A DNA stretch of 64,000 nucleotides from Arthrobacter sp. OAP107. GTDB lineage: Bacteria; Actinomycetota; Actinomycetes; Actinomycetales; Micrococcaceae. Positions 51,204 through 60,356 of this stretch are shown piece after piece; the stretch's first letter is position 1, and each line of letters begins with the position of its first letter. A program made the translations under genes and the position numbers. Location of the stretch: contig NZ_JBEPOK010000001.1 of the NCBI RefSeq assembly GCF_040546765.1, forward strand, positions 124,001-188,000. Direction: 5' to 3'. The notes beneath the pieces were generated by a model. The model saw only the letters and a program-made list of their open reading frames with translations. It made no database searches and had not been told where the DNA came from.

Positions 51204-52862
51204 ATGTTGGAACCCAGCAAGAGTACTGATTCAAGCGGCATGGACGAGTTTGGCTATGCCCAGACCCTGGACCGGAGCATCGGCAAGTTCGCCAGCTTCG
51301 CCGCCGGCGTCAGCTACATCTCCATCCTCACCGGCGTTTTTCAACTGTTCTACTTTGGTTTCTCCATGGCCGGCCCCGCATACGCGTGGTCCTGGCCCAT
51401 CGTTTTCGTCGGCCAGCTGATGGTGGCGCTGTGCTTTGCCGAACTGGCAGGCCGCTACCCCGTGGCCGGCTCGGTCTACAACTGGGCCAAGCGCCTCGCC
51501 TCCGGGACCTCGGCCTGGCTCGCCGGCTGGCTGCTGCTGCTGTCCTCGATCATGGCTCTGGGGTCCGTGGCGCTGGCACTGCAGATCACCCTGCCGCAGC
51601 TGTGGTCCGGATTCCAGATCGTCGGCGACGGCACCGGCACCTACGACTTCGCCCTTAACGGAGTTCTCCTTGCCACCATCATGATCACCATCTCCACCCT
51701 CATCAACGCGTTCGGTGTGAAACTCATGACCAGGATCAACAGCATCGGCGTGTTCGTCGAGCTGATCGCGGCCGTGCTGCTCATCCTCGCGCTGGCCTGG
51801 CACGTCGCGCGGGGACCCGAGGTCTTTTTCGACACCGCCGGCTTCGGCGAGGGCCACGACCTCGGCTTCTTCGGCGTCTTCCTCATCGGCGCCATGGCCT
51901 CCGGCTACGTCATGTACGGCTTCGACACCGCCAGCTCCCTCGGCGAGGAAACCAAGGACCCGAAGCGCACCGCCCCCAAGGCCATCCTGCGCGCCGTCAC
52001 CGCGTCCTTCCTGCTGGGCGGGCTGATCCTGCTCTTCGGCATCCTGGCCGCGCCGGACCTCACCGACCCCAAGATCGGAGCTGCCGACGGCGGCCTGCAG
52101 CACATCGTGCTCTCCGTCCTGGGCGGCCCCTTCGGTAAGGCCTTCCTGGTGTGCATCGTGGTTGCCGTAGTGGTCTGCACGCTGGCCGTCCACGCAGCCG
52201 CCATCCGGATGATGTTCGCCATGGCCAGGGACAACAACCTGCCCTTCAGCCGCCAGCTCAGCAAGGTGGACCCGGTCCGCAAGACCCCCACCGTGGCGGC
52301 CATCGTGATCGGCGTCCTGGCCGTCATCCCGCTGCTCGTGAACATCACGCAGCCCGCGATCTTCACCATTCTGTCCAGCATCAGCATCGTCCTGATCTAC
52401 CTGTCCTACCTGCTGGTGACCGTCCCCATGCTGCGCAAGCGCCTGGTGAAGAAGTGGCCGGGCGCCGGAGACCACTCCGAGAGCGGCTTCAGCATGGGCA
52501 AGTGGGGACTGCCCGTGAACATCCTGGCGGTCCTGTGGGGCGGCGCCATGACGCTGAACCTGATCTGGCCGCGCCCCGAGATTTACAACTCGGTGCCGCC
52601 GTTCGAGTGGTACCTGCAGTGGGGCGGGGTTCTCTTCGTCGCCGCGGTTACCGGCGGCGGTGCGCTGCTCTACCGCCTGAAGATCAGGCACCAGACGGGC
52701 ATCCTCGCGGAGCATGCCACAGTGCACGCCGCACCGGCTCCGATCCCGGTCCAGGTCCCGGTGCCTGCGGAGGCGCCGCCCGCCCGCCTCGACGCCAGCA
52801 GCACGGCGAGTGGAATGTCCGGTCCTCGGGACGGGGATTTCGAACCGCAGCAAGTCGGTTAG
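51204..52862 (+). CDS. APC-superfamily permease in the choline cluster
   Basis: A 552-residue transporter of the amino acid/polyamine/organocation superfamily with about 12 membrane segments, starting GKFASFAAGVSYISILTGVF. It begins at ATG 51204 behind TTAGGAG; sequence upstream in the same frame is not membrane-like. MYGFDTASSLGEETKDPKRT is the typical APC loop. The position between betB and the formaldehyde dehydrogenase gene suggests that it carries choline, betaine or a related quaternary amine, although classical choline carriers are BCCT or ABC types. A soluble Pro/Ala-rich tail of about 50 residues closes the protein. Confidence 0.85.
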   Translation: MLEPSKSTDSSGMDEFGYAQTLDRSIGKFASFAAGVSYISILTGVFQLFYFGFSMAGPAYAWSWPIVFVGQLMVALCFAELAGRYPVAGSVYNWAKRLASGTSAWLAGWLLLLSSIMALGSVALALQITLPQLWSGFQIVGDGTGTYDFALNGVLLATIMITISTLINAFGVKLMTRINSIGVFVELIAAVLLILALAWHVARGPEVFFDTAGFGEGHDLGFFGVFLIGAMASGYVMYGFDTASSLGEETKDPKRTAPKAILRAVTASFLLGGLILLFGILAAPDLTDPKIGAADGGLQHIVLSVLGGPFGKAFLVCIVVAVVVCTLAVHAAAIRMMFAMARDNNLPFSRQLSKVDPVRKTPTVAAIVIGVLAVIPLLVNITQPAIFTILSSISIVLIYLSYLLVTVPMLRKRLVKKWPGAGDHSESGFSMGKWGLPVNILAVLWGGAMTLNLIWPRPEIYNSVPPFEWYLQWGGVLFVAAVTGGGALLYRLKIRHQTGILAEHATVHAAPAPIPVQVPVPAEAPPARLDASSTASGMSGPRDGDFEPQQVG

Positions 52863-52918
52863 ATTGGGCTGAGGTGCCACAGCCATAGGGCCCGGGCCCA
52901 GGAAAGGAATGTGACCTC

Positions 52919-54055
52919 ATGGTTCATAAAGTGAAGGCAGTTGTTGTCAGGGCGAAGGATGCTCCGGTGTCGGTGGAGACGATTCTGGTGCCGGATCCGG
53001 GCCCGGGTGAGGCGCTGGTTGATGTTCTGACGTGCGGGGTGTGCCATACGGATCTGCATTACAAGCTGGGTGGTATTGGTGATGAGTTCCCGTATCTGCT
53101 GGGCCATGAGGCGACCGGTGTGGTTTCCGCGGTGGGTGCGGGTGTGACCGAGGTGGCGCCGGGGGACCGGGTGATCCTGAACTGGCGCGCGGTGTGCGGG
53201 CAGTGCCGGGCGTGCGCGAAGGGCCAGCCGCAGTATTGTTTCAACACGGCCAACGCCACGCAGAAGATGACCCTGGAGGACGGGACCGAGCTGTCCCCGG
53301 CGCTGGGGATCGGGGCGTTCGCGGAGAAGACCCTGGTCGCTGCCGGTCAGTGCACGAAGGTTGATGAGGACGCCGATCCGGCCGCGGTGGGTTTGCTGGG
53401 CTGTGGTGTGATGGCCGGGATCGGTGCGGCGATCAACACCGGTGAGGTCAAGCGCGGCGAGTCGGTGGCCGTGATCGGCTGCGGCGGGGTCGGGATCGCG
53501 GCGATCGCGGGCGCGAAGCTGGCCGGGGCGACGACGATCATCGCCGTGGACATCGACGAGAACAAGATCGCGATGGCCAGGTCCCTGGGCGCGACGCACG
53601 GGGTGAACTCCCGCGAAGTTGACCCGGTCGAGGCGATCCGGGAACTGACCGGCGGGAACGGCGCGGATGTGGTGATCGAGGCCGTGGGCCGGCCCGAAAC
53701 GTACAAGCAGGCGTTCTACGCCCGTGACCTGGCCGGGCGGGTGGTCCTGGTCGGTGTCCCGACCCCGGAGATGGTCCTGGAACTGCCGCTGCTGGATGTC
53801 TTTGGCCGGGGCGGGTCGCTGAAGTCCTCCTGGTACGGGGACTGCCTGCCCTCCCGGGACTTCCCGATGCTCGTCTCCCACTACAAGGCCGGCAACCTGG
53901 ACCTGGACGCGTTCGTCTCCGAACGGATCACGATCGACCAGGTCGAGGAAGCCTTCGACAAAATGCACGAAGGCAAGGTCCTGCGCTCCGTCGTCGAAAT
54001 CCAGCCCGCCACCGAAACCCGGTCCGCTGCCGCAACCGCAGGAGCATCCGTATGA
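52919..54055 (+). CDS. S-(hydroxymethyl)mycothiol dehydrogenase (formaldehyde dehydrogenase)
   Basis: A 378-residue zinc alcohol dehydrogenase of class III type, most like the mycothiol-dependent formaldehyde dehydrogenase MscR/AdhE2. Catalytic zinc ligands are Cys39 in [12 protein letters not shown] and GHEATG; the structural zinc loop is [15 protein letters not shown]. The NAD site is [20 protein letters not shown]. It oxidises the adduct of formaldehyde and mycothiol to S-formylmycothiol. Its stop overlaps the start of an MBL hydrolase gene (ATGA). It fits a pathway for formaldehyde released from betaine demethylation. Confidence 0.9.
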   Translation: MVHKVKAVVVRAKDAPVSVETILVPDPGPGEALVDVLTCGVCHTDLHYKLGGIGDEFPYLLGHEATGVVSAVGAGVTEVAPGDRVILNWRAVCGQCRACAKGQPQYCFNTANATQKMTLEDGTELSPALGIGAFAEKTLVAAGQCTKVDEDADPAAVGLLGCGVMAGIGAAINTGEVKRGESVAVIGCGGVGIAAIAGAKLAGATTIIAVDIDENKIAMARSLGATHGVNSREVDPVEAIRELTGGNGADVVIEAVGRPETYKQAFYARDLAGRVVLVGVPTPEMVLELPLLDVFGRGGSLKSSWYGDCLPSRDFPMLVSHYKAGNLDLDAFVSERITIDQVEEAFDKMHEGKVLRSVVEIQPATETRSAAATAGASV

Positions 54056-54672
54056 GTGTCACGATCGAGAACCTGGTCACCTCGGGAACGTTTTCGCTGG
54101 ACGGCGGGACGTGGGATGTGGAGAACAACGTCTGGATCGTGGGCAACGATGAGGAGTGCGTGGTCATTGATTCCCCGCACGACGCCGCCGCGATCATCAA
54201 CGCCGTGGCCGGCCGGAAGGTGAAGGCGGTCCTGCTCACGCACGCGCACAACGACCACATCGGTGCCGCCCGCGAACTCGCCGACGCCGTGGGTGCCCCG
54301 GTGTGGCTGAACCCGGAGGACCAGGTCCTCTGGGAACAGGTCTACCCCGGCACCACCCCCGATAAGGCGATCAAGGACGGGGACGAGTTCGCCGTCGCCG
54401 GCGCCACGCTCACGGCGATCCACACCCCGGGCCACTCACCCGGCTCCACCTGCTTCCACCTCGAAGATGAGGGGACCGTGTTCACCGGCGACACCCTGTT
54501 CAACGGCGGACCCGGCGCCACGGGGCGTTCCTACAGCGACTACCCCACCATCCTGACCTCCATCCGCGAACGGCTCCTCACCCTGCCCGCGGACACCGTC
54601 GTCAGGACCGGACACGGCGAGAACACCACCATCGCCGCCGAACGCGAAACCCTCGCCAAAGTAACCCAGTAA
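54052..54672 (+). CDS. MBL-fold hydrolase coupled to the formaldehyde dehydrogenase
   Basis: A 206-residue metallo-beta-lactamase-fold enzyme. The metal motif [12 protein letters not shown] gives the HxHxDH set; further ligands are in [16 protein letters not shown] and TGHGENT. It is the usual partner gene of the mycothiol-dependent formaldehyde dehydrogenase in actinobacteria and is proposed to hydrolyse S-formylmycothiol to formate and mycothiol. This activity is inferred from coupling and family. Its start overlaps the dehydrogenase stop by four bases. Confidence 0.88.
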   Translation: MSVTIENLVTSGTFSLDGGTWDVENNVWIVGNDEECVVIDSPHDAAAIINAVAGRKVKAVLLTHAHNDHIGAARELADAVGAPVWLNPEDQVLWEQVYPGTTPDKAIKDGDEFAVAGATLTAIHTPGHSPGSTCFHLEDEGTVFTGDTLFNGGPGATGRSYSDYPTILTSIRERLLTLPADTVVRTGHGENTTIAAERETLAKVTQ

Positions 54673-54713
54673 AAGGTGGCACAGTAAGACGGAAGACAAG
54701 ATTGCCGCACTTA

Positions 54714-54743
54714 AAGGCGCGCCAGGAATGCCTGGCGCGCCTT
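54714..54743 (+). terminator. Hairpin between the MBL gene and the FdhF-like gene
   Basis: AAGGCGCGCCAGG and CCTGGCGCGCCTT pair perfectly around AATG. It has no U-tract, so it may be a weak terminator or RNA-processing signal that lowers expression of the next gene. Confidence 0.6.
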
Positions 54744-54792
54744 CGTGGCGATCAAAACAGGCACGAAAGCAGCCGGTTAGGAAGTTGGAACA

Positions 54793-57144
54793 ATGAAGTT
54801 CGGGAAGCAGCCCGCCCCCGTCGCGGACATTAACGAGGACGAGCTCGAAGTCCACAAGCCGAAGACCGAGGCCGCCGGCGTCAAGGCCGTGATGGTGGCC
54901 TTGGAACGCGCCGTGGCGCAGGCCGGCGTAACCCGCACGGCGCAGTCGCTGCTGCGGCTCAACCAGCGCGGCGGTTTTGACTGCCCGGGCTGTGCGTGGC
55001 CGGAGTCGGACAAGAAGCGCAAGGCCGCCGAGTTCTGCGAGAACGGCGCCAAGGCCGTGGCCGAGGAAAACACCCTGCGGACCGTGGGGGCGGAGTTCTG
55101 GGCCAAGCACTCCATCGCTGAGCTGTCCGAAAAGACCGAGTACTGGCTGGGAAACCAGGGACGGCTCAGCGAACCGGTGGTCATCCGGGAGGGGGAGACG
55201 CATTACTCGCCGATCTCCTGGGCGGATGCCTTCGAGCTGATCGGCGAGCACATCCGGGCCAGCACGCCGGACCGCTGTGTCTTCTACACCTCCGGGCGCA
55301 CGGCGAACGAGACGGCGTTCATGTACCAGCTGTTCGCCCGCTCGCTGGGCACCAACAACCTGCCGGACTGCTCCAACATGTGCCACGAGTCCTCCGGCTC
55401 CGCGCTGAACCCGACCATCGGCATCGGCAAGGGCACGGTATCGCTGGATGACATCCACGACGCCGAGCTGATCTTCGTGGTGGGCCAGAACCCGGGCACC
55501 AACCACCCCCGCATGCTGTCCGCGCTGAAGGAATGCAAGGACAAGGGCGGCAAGGTGGTGGCGGTGAACCCGCTGCCCGAGGCCGGCCTGTTCAACTTCC
55601 GCGATCCGCAGACGCTCTCCGGCGTGGTGGGCGGCGGCACGCCGCTGGCCGACGAATACCTGCAGATCAAGGTGGGCGGCGACCTCGCCCTGTTCCAGGC
55701 ACTGGGCCACCTGCTGCTGCAGGCCGAGGAGCGAAACCCGGGGACCGTCGTCGACCGTTCCTTCATCGATGCGCAGACCGACGGCTTCGACGCCTACGTC
55801 GAAGCCCGCAAGGACCTGGATTGGGAGGAGACGGAGCGGGCCACGGGCCTGTCCCGGAAGCAGATCGAGGATGTGGCCGGGATGCTGGTGGCGTCCAAGG
55901 CCACCATCTTCTGCTGGGCGCTGGGCGTGACCCAGCAGCCGCACTCGGTGGACACCATCAAGGAAATGGTCAACGTCCTGCTGCTGCAGGGCAACTTCGG
56001 CAAGCCCGGCGCCGGTGCGTGCCCGGTGCGCGGACACTCCAACGTCCAGGGTGACCGGACCATGGGCATCTGGGAGAAGCCGAAGGAGTGGCTGCTGGAG
56101 GCCCTGGACAAGGAGTTCGGTATCCAGTCGCCGCGGGACCACGGCCACGACGCAGTGGAGTCCATGGAGGCGTTTGAGCGCGACGAGGTGGACGTGTTCG
56201 TGTCCATGGGCGGGAATTTCTCGCTGGCGTGTTCGGACACCGAGACGCTGGAAGCCGGGATGCAGCGGATCGGGCTCACCGTGCACATCTCCACCAAGCC
56301 GAACCGGTCGCACGTGGTGCACGGCCGCACCTCGCTGATCCTTCCGACGCTGGGACGGACGGACAAGGACGACAAGCACCCCAAGGGTGCCCAGTTCCTG
56401 TCCGTGGAGGACTCCATGTCCGTGGTCCACTCCACCCAGGGCAGGCTTACCCCGGTCTCCGAGCACCTGCTCGCCGAGCCGGTGATCGTGGCCCGAATGG
56501 CCGAGGCAACCTTCGGCCCGGACCATTCCGTGGACTGGAAAGCCATGGCCGAGGACTACGACGTGGTCCGTGACCATATCGCCCGGGTCCTGCCCGGGTT
56601 CGAGGACTTCAACGCCAGGGTCCGGACCAGGAACGGCTTCGTGCTGCCCAACCCGCCCCGGGACACCCGCTCCTTCGCGACGGACATCGGGCGCGGCCGC
56701 TTCACGGTCAGCCCGCTGGAGTACCTGACGCCACCGGCCGGGCACCTGGTGCTGCAGACCATCCGCAGCCACGACCAGTACAACACCACGTTCTACGGCC
56801 TGGACGACCGCTACCGCGGCATCTCCGACGGCCGCCGCGTGATCCTGGTGCACCCCGAGGACCTCGCCGAGCAGGGCTTCAAGGACCGCGACCTCGTGGA
56901 CGTGGTGAGCACCTTCCAGGGCACCGACCGCCGCGCGGAGAAGTTCCGGCTGGTGGCCTACCCGACGGCCAAGGGCTGCGCCGCGGCGTACTTCCCCGAG
57001 GCCAACGCCCTGGTCCACAAGGAAAACGTGGCCCGCGTGTCCAACACCCCTGGCTTCAAGGCCATGTTTGCCCGCTTCGAGCCGCACGCAGGCGGGGTTG
57101 CGACGGCGGAGGCTGATGCCCTGGAGCCGGCCTCAGCTAGCTGA
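54793..57144 (+). CDS. FdhF/YdeP-family molybdopterin oxidoreductase (formate dehydrogenase-like)
   Basis: A 783-residue member of the DMSO reductase superfamily. The N-terminal cysteines Cys64, Cys67 (CPGCAWP) and Cys82 fit the YdeP type, with a reduced iron-sulfur site. NNLPDCSNMCHESSGSALNP contains Cys197 as a possible molybdenum ligand region. The bis-MGD binding segments include VVGQNPGTNHPRMLSALKEC, QGNFGKPGAGACPVRGHSNV and VHISTKPNRSH. YdeP-like proteins are annotated as formate dehydrogenase alpha subunits, but activity has been shown for few. It follows formaldehyde-to-formate genes, which supports a formate oxidase or transfer role. No electron-transfer subunit is adjacent. Confidence 0.85.
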   Translation: MKFGKQPAPVADINEDELEVHKPKTEAAGVKAVMVALERAVAQAGVTRTAQSLLRLNQRGGFDCPGCAWPESDKKRKAAEFCENGAKAVAEENTLRTVGAEFWAKHSIAELSEKTEYWLGNQGRLSEPVVIREGETHYSPISWADAFELIGEHIRASTPDRCVFYTSGRTANETAFMYQLFARSLGTNNLPDCSNMCHESSGSALNPTIGIGKGTVSLDDIHDAELIFVVGQNPGTNHPRMLSALKECKDKGGKVVAVNPLPEAGLFNFRDPQTLSGVVGGGTPLADEYLQIKVGGDLALFQALGHLLLQAEERNPGTVVDRSFIDAQTDGFDAYVEARKDLDWEETERATGLSRKQIEDVAGMLVASKATIFCWALGVTQQPHSVDTIKEMVNVLLLQGNFGKPGAGACPVRGHSNVQGDRTMGIWEKPKEWLLEALDKEFGIQSPRDHGHDAVESMEAFERDEVDVFVSMGGNFSLACSDTETLEAGMQRIGLTVHISTKPNRSHVVHGRTSLILPTLGRTDKDDKHPKGAQFLSVEDSMSVVHSTQGRLTPVSEHLLAEPVIVARMAEATFGPDHSVDWKAMAEDYDVVRDHIARVLPGFEDFNARVRTRNGFVLPNPPRDTRSFATDIGRGRFTVSPLEYLTPPAGHLVLQTIRSHDQYNTTFYGLDDRYRGISDGRRVILVHPEDLAEQGFKDRDLVDVVSTFQGTDRRAEKFRLVAYPTAKGCAAAYFPEANALVHKENVARVSNTPGFKAMFARFEPHAGGVATAEADALEPASAS

Positions 57145-57159
57145 CGCATACCGCACACA

Positions 57160-57193
57160 AACGGCCCCGCTTCCGAAAGGAAGCGGGGCCGTT
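57160..57193 (+). terminator. Rho-independent-type terminator of the FdhF-like gene
   Basis: AACGGCCCCGCTTCC pairs perfectly with GGAAGCGGGGCCGTT around GAAA, then TCT. It starts 16 bases after the stop codon and closes the choline and one-carbon cluster. Confidence 0.9.
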
Positions 57194-58109
57194 CTGGGTT
57201 CTGGAATGTGGTGAGGCCACCACTAGAATTCGGCCTTCAAGTTGCTCAGTAGTAGGTGACTGATCCGGTGGCCAGCCCGAGGGCCTCTGGCCCGGGACCT
57301 GTCAGGTTGGGTTCTGAGAGCTTCTCGAGCCACCGTCAGAAAAATAGGCATGGAACCCTATTCTGACGCCCTTTGGCCGCTGTCCTGACGTCAGGTTGGG
57401 GTGTACTCCCGCCTGACGTCCTGGTGAGACAAACCGAATCAAAACCACTGGACTTGCCTGGAGCAGCGCGGGAAAGGTCTTGCTGGTTGGGTGTGCTTCG
57501 GTGGGCTCTCCTCGTTCACTTTCCGGTCCGGGGGTGGAGCGCGAAAGCACTCAGGTGTGTCGGAGGTAGGCCTGTTAGATCGTGACCTCCGGGTAACGCC
57601 TGAGCGTCCTCCGACGCTTCTATTGATCCCGCATGATTCAGGTTCATTCGTCGAACTGTCTCTGGACGGAACTGGACAACTCCATGAAGGCAACGTGTTC
57701 GCCTACGGAGGACGGGTGAGAGAGGCGGAAGTGCTGCATGGAACGTCCCGTACGCGAGGACTAGCCCGTGGGGTTGTTGGCTCCCTTCATCGCGCAGTCT
57801 CACGGTTGCAGCGATGAAGGCATGCCCCCGCACCATATCGAATTCCAGACTGTCGTTGCTGTCAGTCATGAGAATTCAATCGCCGCGCCCCCGCCATTGA
57901 TACAGAGGAGCCCTCGACAGGGCCTCGGCTGAAGGGTGCCCCGAAGAAGGGGGGCACCATCATTTCCTTGCGCCGACGGCGCTGCAAAGAGAAGGGCCCA
58001 GACGCTTGATTCCCCGGCAACAGCGCATCATAGTTCTAACTACGGAGGGCCGGCGGGGCTAGCCGTTAGCTTGCGGCCGACCTCTCTCGAGATTTCGAGG
58101 AGGACGTCG
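57194..58109. other. Lower-G+C accessory gap with no recognised gene
   Basis: About 900 bases lie between the FdhF-like gene terminator and the next gene. Its base composition is visibly less G+C-rich than the preceding genes. Short open frames exist on both strands (for example a minus-strand frame of 117 codons at 57516-57869 and a plus-strand frame of 108 codons at 57491-57817), but they overlap each other and neither looks like a known protein. The first third holds a cluster of TGACG/CGTCA repeats. Confidence 0.5.
57301..57420. repeat. Cluster of GTCAGGTTGGG and CTGACG repeats
   Basis: GTCAGGTTGGG occurs at 57301-57311 and 57390-57400. Between them CGTCAGAAAAATAGG (57334-57348) and CCTATTCTGACG (57357-57368) form an inverted repeat, CCTGACGTCAGG (57384-57395) is a palindrome, and CCTGACGTC recurs at 57412-57420. 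The pattern could be the end of a decayed mobile element or a group of binding sites. Confidence 0.55.
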
Positions 58110-60257
58110 ATGCCGGGTTGGAACGCCGACAATGCAGCCGGTTCCGCAGGCGCGGGAGCCGTCACAGTTCTTGATGGCTCTTCGTTCTGTTTGACTGCAG
58201 CCAATGGAGACATGGCCTCGGGCAGTCCCCATGGGGCGTTTTTCCACGATACCCGGTACATAAGCGCCTGGAACCTCAGCGTCGATGACGTTCCGCTCGA
58301 AGCGCTTGCCGCCACGGTGGTGGAACCTTTCGAAGCCTTATTTATAGGGAGAGTAAGCGGTCAGGTGGAGGGTGTTGACACGCCATTGCTGATAGAACGC
58401 AAAAGGACTATTGGCGCCGGACTTTCCGAAACCATAACGGTCGAGAATCATCGAGCGGTGCCAATAACCTTCCGGCTCGGCGTGGCCGTCGAGTCTGATT
58501 TCGCTGACTTATTCGAGGTCAAGGAAGGCCGGCCCGCCAGTGCGGGGAACTACCATGTACGGCTAGAGCACGACACTCTTCTGCTTGAACGAATGGGGTC
58601 AGGTCGGCGTCATGGTCTTGCCGTGCGCGCACCGGGTGCAGCTTTTGATGGCCACCAGCTAACCTTCATTCCAACAATTCCTGCACACGGCCAATGGATT
58701 CAAACGCTTACAGCCACGCCCTTCCTGGATGGGGAGGCGCTGGTCTCAACGGTGGAATACGGCACTGCTGGAATTTCCTCTGAAGCTCACCAGCGCCTCT
58801 TGTCCTGGCGAATGTCCATGCCCATCCCGGATCTGGCGGACGCGTCGGTCCGGCGCACGATCCTTCGGAGCCAAGAGGACTTGGGTTCACTGCGGATTTT
58901 TGACCCCGACCATCCCGAGCGCGTCGTGGTCGCGGCCGGAGCCCCATGGTTCATGGCCCTGTTCGGCCGCGACAGCCTGCTTTCATCCCTCATGTCCCTC
59001 CTGCTGGACCCGACTCTGGCACTTGGCACCCTCCAGACGCTGGCGGACCATCAAGGGAAGGTGGTGAACCCTGCAACCGAAGAGGAGCCTGGTCGGATCC
59101 TCCATGAAGTCCGTCTAGGCACCACCACCGAGGCTGTTCTGGGTGGTCATAGCATTTACTACGGAACCGCAGATGCCACTCCATTGTTCGTCGCATTCCT
59201 GGGTGAACTGGGCCGGTGGGGGCTGGAAGCAGATGCTGTCCATGCCCTGCTTCCGGCCGCAGACCGCGCGCTTGCGTGGATCGAGAACTACGGCGACCGC
59301 GACGGCGACGGATTCGTCGAATACCAGAGGCACACCAAACACGGGTTGATCAACCAGGGCTGGAAAGACTCCTGGGACGCCATCACTTTCGCCGACGGCT
59401 CCCTCGCCCAAGGGCCTATAGCGCTCAGCGAAGTCCAGGCTTACACCTACGGTGCATATGTGGGGCGTGCGCTCATGGCGCTAAACGACGGAGACAACGA
59501 GATCGCCGATTACTGGACGGCGAAGGCAGTCCAACTTAAGGAGGCATTCAATGAACGCTTCTGGCTGCCGGAGCGGGGCTATTATGCCATCGCGCTGGAC
59601 GGGGACAAGAGGCCGGTGGATGCTTTGGCTTCTAACATGGGTCACTGCCTTTGGCTGGGCATCGTGGACACCGACAAGGCCCCGCAGGTAGCTGAACGTC
59701 TAATCTCCCCTGAGATGTTCACTGGATGGGGTATCCGGACATTGGCGAGCAACATGGGAGCCTACAACCCACTCAGTTACCACAACGGTTCTGTTTGGCC
59801 GCACGACAGTACGCTGGTAGCACATGGCCTCATGAGATATGGATTCATCGAGGAAGCCCAGAGTATCGCATACGGACTTTTTCAAGCGGCCGACTACTTC
59901 GGCGGCCGACTTCCGGAACTGTTCTGTGGGCTCGACCGGGCGAGATTTCCAACTCCAGTGCCGTATCCAGCGGCATGCTCGCCCCAAGCGTGGGCCTCAG
60001 CGGCTCCAATTCATCTGATACGCATGCTGTTGCGGTTCGATCCTGCTCTTCCATGGAACGAGTTATGGCTCGCGCCGGCTCTTCCGCCAGGGTTTGGGCA
60101 ATTCCGGATTGACAACATACCGTTTGCCGGACATCGACTCACTATCGACATCACACAGAGGTCGATCACCGTGGACGGGCTGCCGGAAACCATAAATCTC
60201 CGACGCGAAGCCCGCCCCGCACTTAGGGAGCTGTTGAATCTGTCACGGGCCAAATGA
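58110..60257 (+). CDS. Amylo-alpha-1,6-glucosidase-like (glycogen debranching) protein
   Basis: A 715-residue protein. The N-terminal part (about 15-220) is the GDE_N_bis-type domain: VTVLDGSSFCLTAANGDMAS, GAFFHDTRYISAWNLSVDD. The C-terminal (alpha/alpha)6 part contains GAPWFMALFGRDSLLSSLMS, ENYGDRDGDGFVEYQRHTKH and YHNGSVWPHDSTLVAHGLMR, as in the GH63/GH15-like debranching group. Such proteins are thought to act on alpha-glucans or trehalose-like oligosaccharides. It starts at ATG 58110 after GAGGAGG. Codons such as TTA, ATA and CTA occur and G+C is lower than in neighbouring genes, suggesting horizontal gain. No glycan genes adjoin it. Confidence 0.85.
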   Translation: MPGWNADNAAGSAGAGAVTVLDGSSFCLTAANGDMASGSPHGAFFHDTRYISAWNLSVDDVPLEALAATVVEPFEALFIGRVSGQVEGVDTPLLIERKRTIGAGLSETITVENHRAVPITFRLGVAVESDFADLFEVKEGRPASAGNYHVRLEHDTLLLERMGSGRRHGLAVRAPGAAFDGHQLTFIPTIPAHGQWIQTLTATPFLDGEALVSTVEYGTAGISSEAHQRLLSWRMSMPIPDLADASVRRTILRSQEDLGSLRIFDPDHPERVVVAAGAPWFMALFGRDSLLSSLMSLLLDPTLALGTLQTLADHQGKVVNPATEEEPGRILHEVRLGTTTEAVLGGHSIYYGTADATPLFVAFLGELGRWGLEADAVHALLPAADRALAWIENYGDRDGDGFVEYQRHTKHGLINQGWKDSWDAITFADGSLAQGPIALSEVQAYTYGAYVGRALMALNDGDNEIADYWTAKAVQLKEAFNERFWLPERGYYAIALDGDKRPVDALASNMGHCLWLGIVDTDKAPQVAERLISPEMFTGWGIRTLASNMGAYNPLSYHNGSVWPHDSTLVAHGLMRYGFIEEAQSIAYGLFQAADYFGGRLPELFCGLDRARFPTPVPYPAACSPQAWASAAPIHLIRMLLRFDPALPWNELWLAPALPPGFGQFRIDNIPFAGHRLTIDITQRSITVDGLPETINLRREARPALRELLNLSRAK

Positions 60258-60356
60258 CACTGTTCCTAGGCAGGCGTGATACCACCGCCCTGGGCGCCCT
60301 GAACACCGGCCTGCGGCACCGAAACTCGGGGTCGGGGCATGATTCCTATCTCCTCT

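Noticed and set aside
52943..52952. GTTGTTGTC inside the formaldehyde dehydrogenase gene, similar to the repeat arm
   Set aside because: Only nine bases match, within coding sequence, with no inverted partner; taken as chance.
54436..57087. Long minus-strand open frame opposite the FdhF-like gene
   Set aside because: The translation is low-complexity Leu/Gly/Val/Arg-rich and the plus strand encodes a clear molybdoenzyme.
57491..57869. Overlapping open frames on both strands of about 110 codons
   Set aside because: They overlap each other, have no clear ribosome site, and neither translation shows a family feature or protein-like periodicity. Left as unassigned gap sequence.
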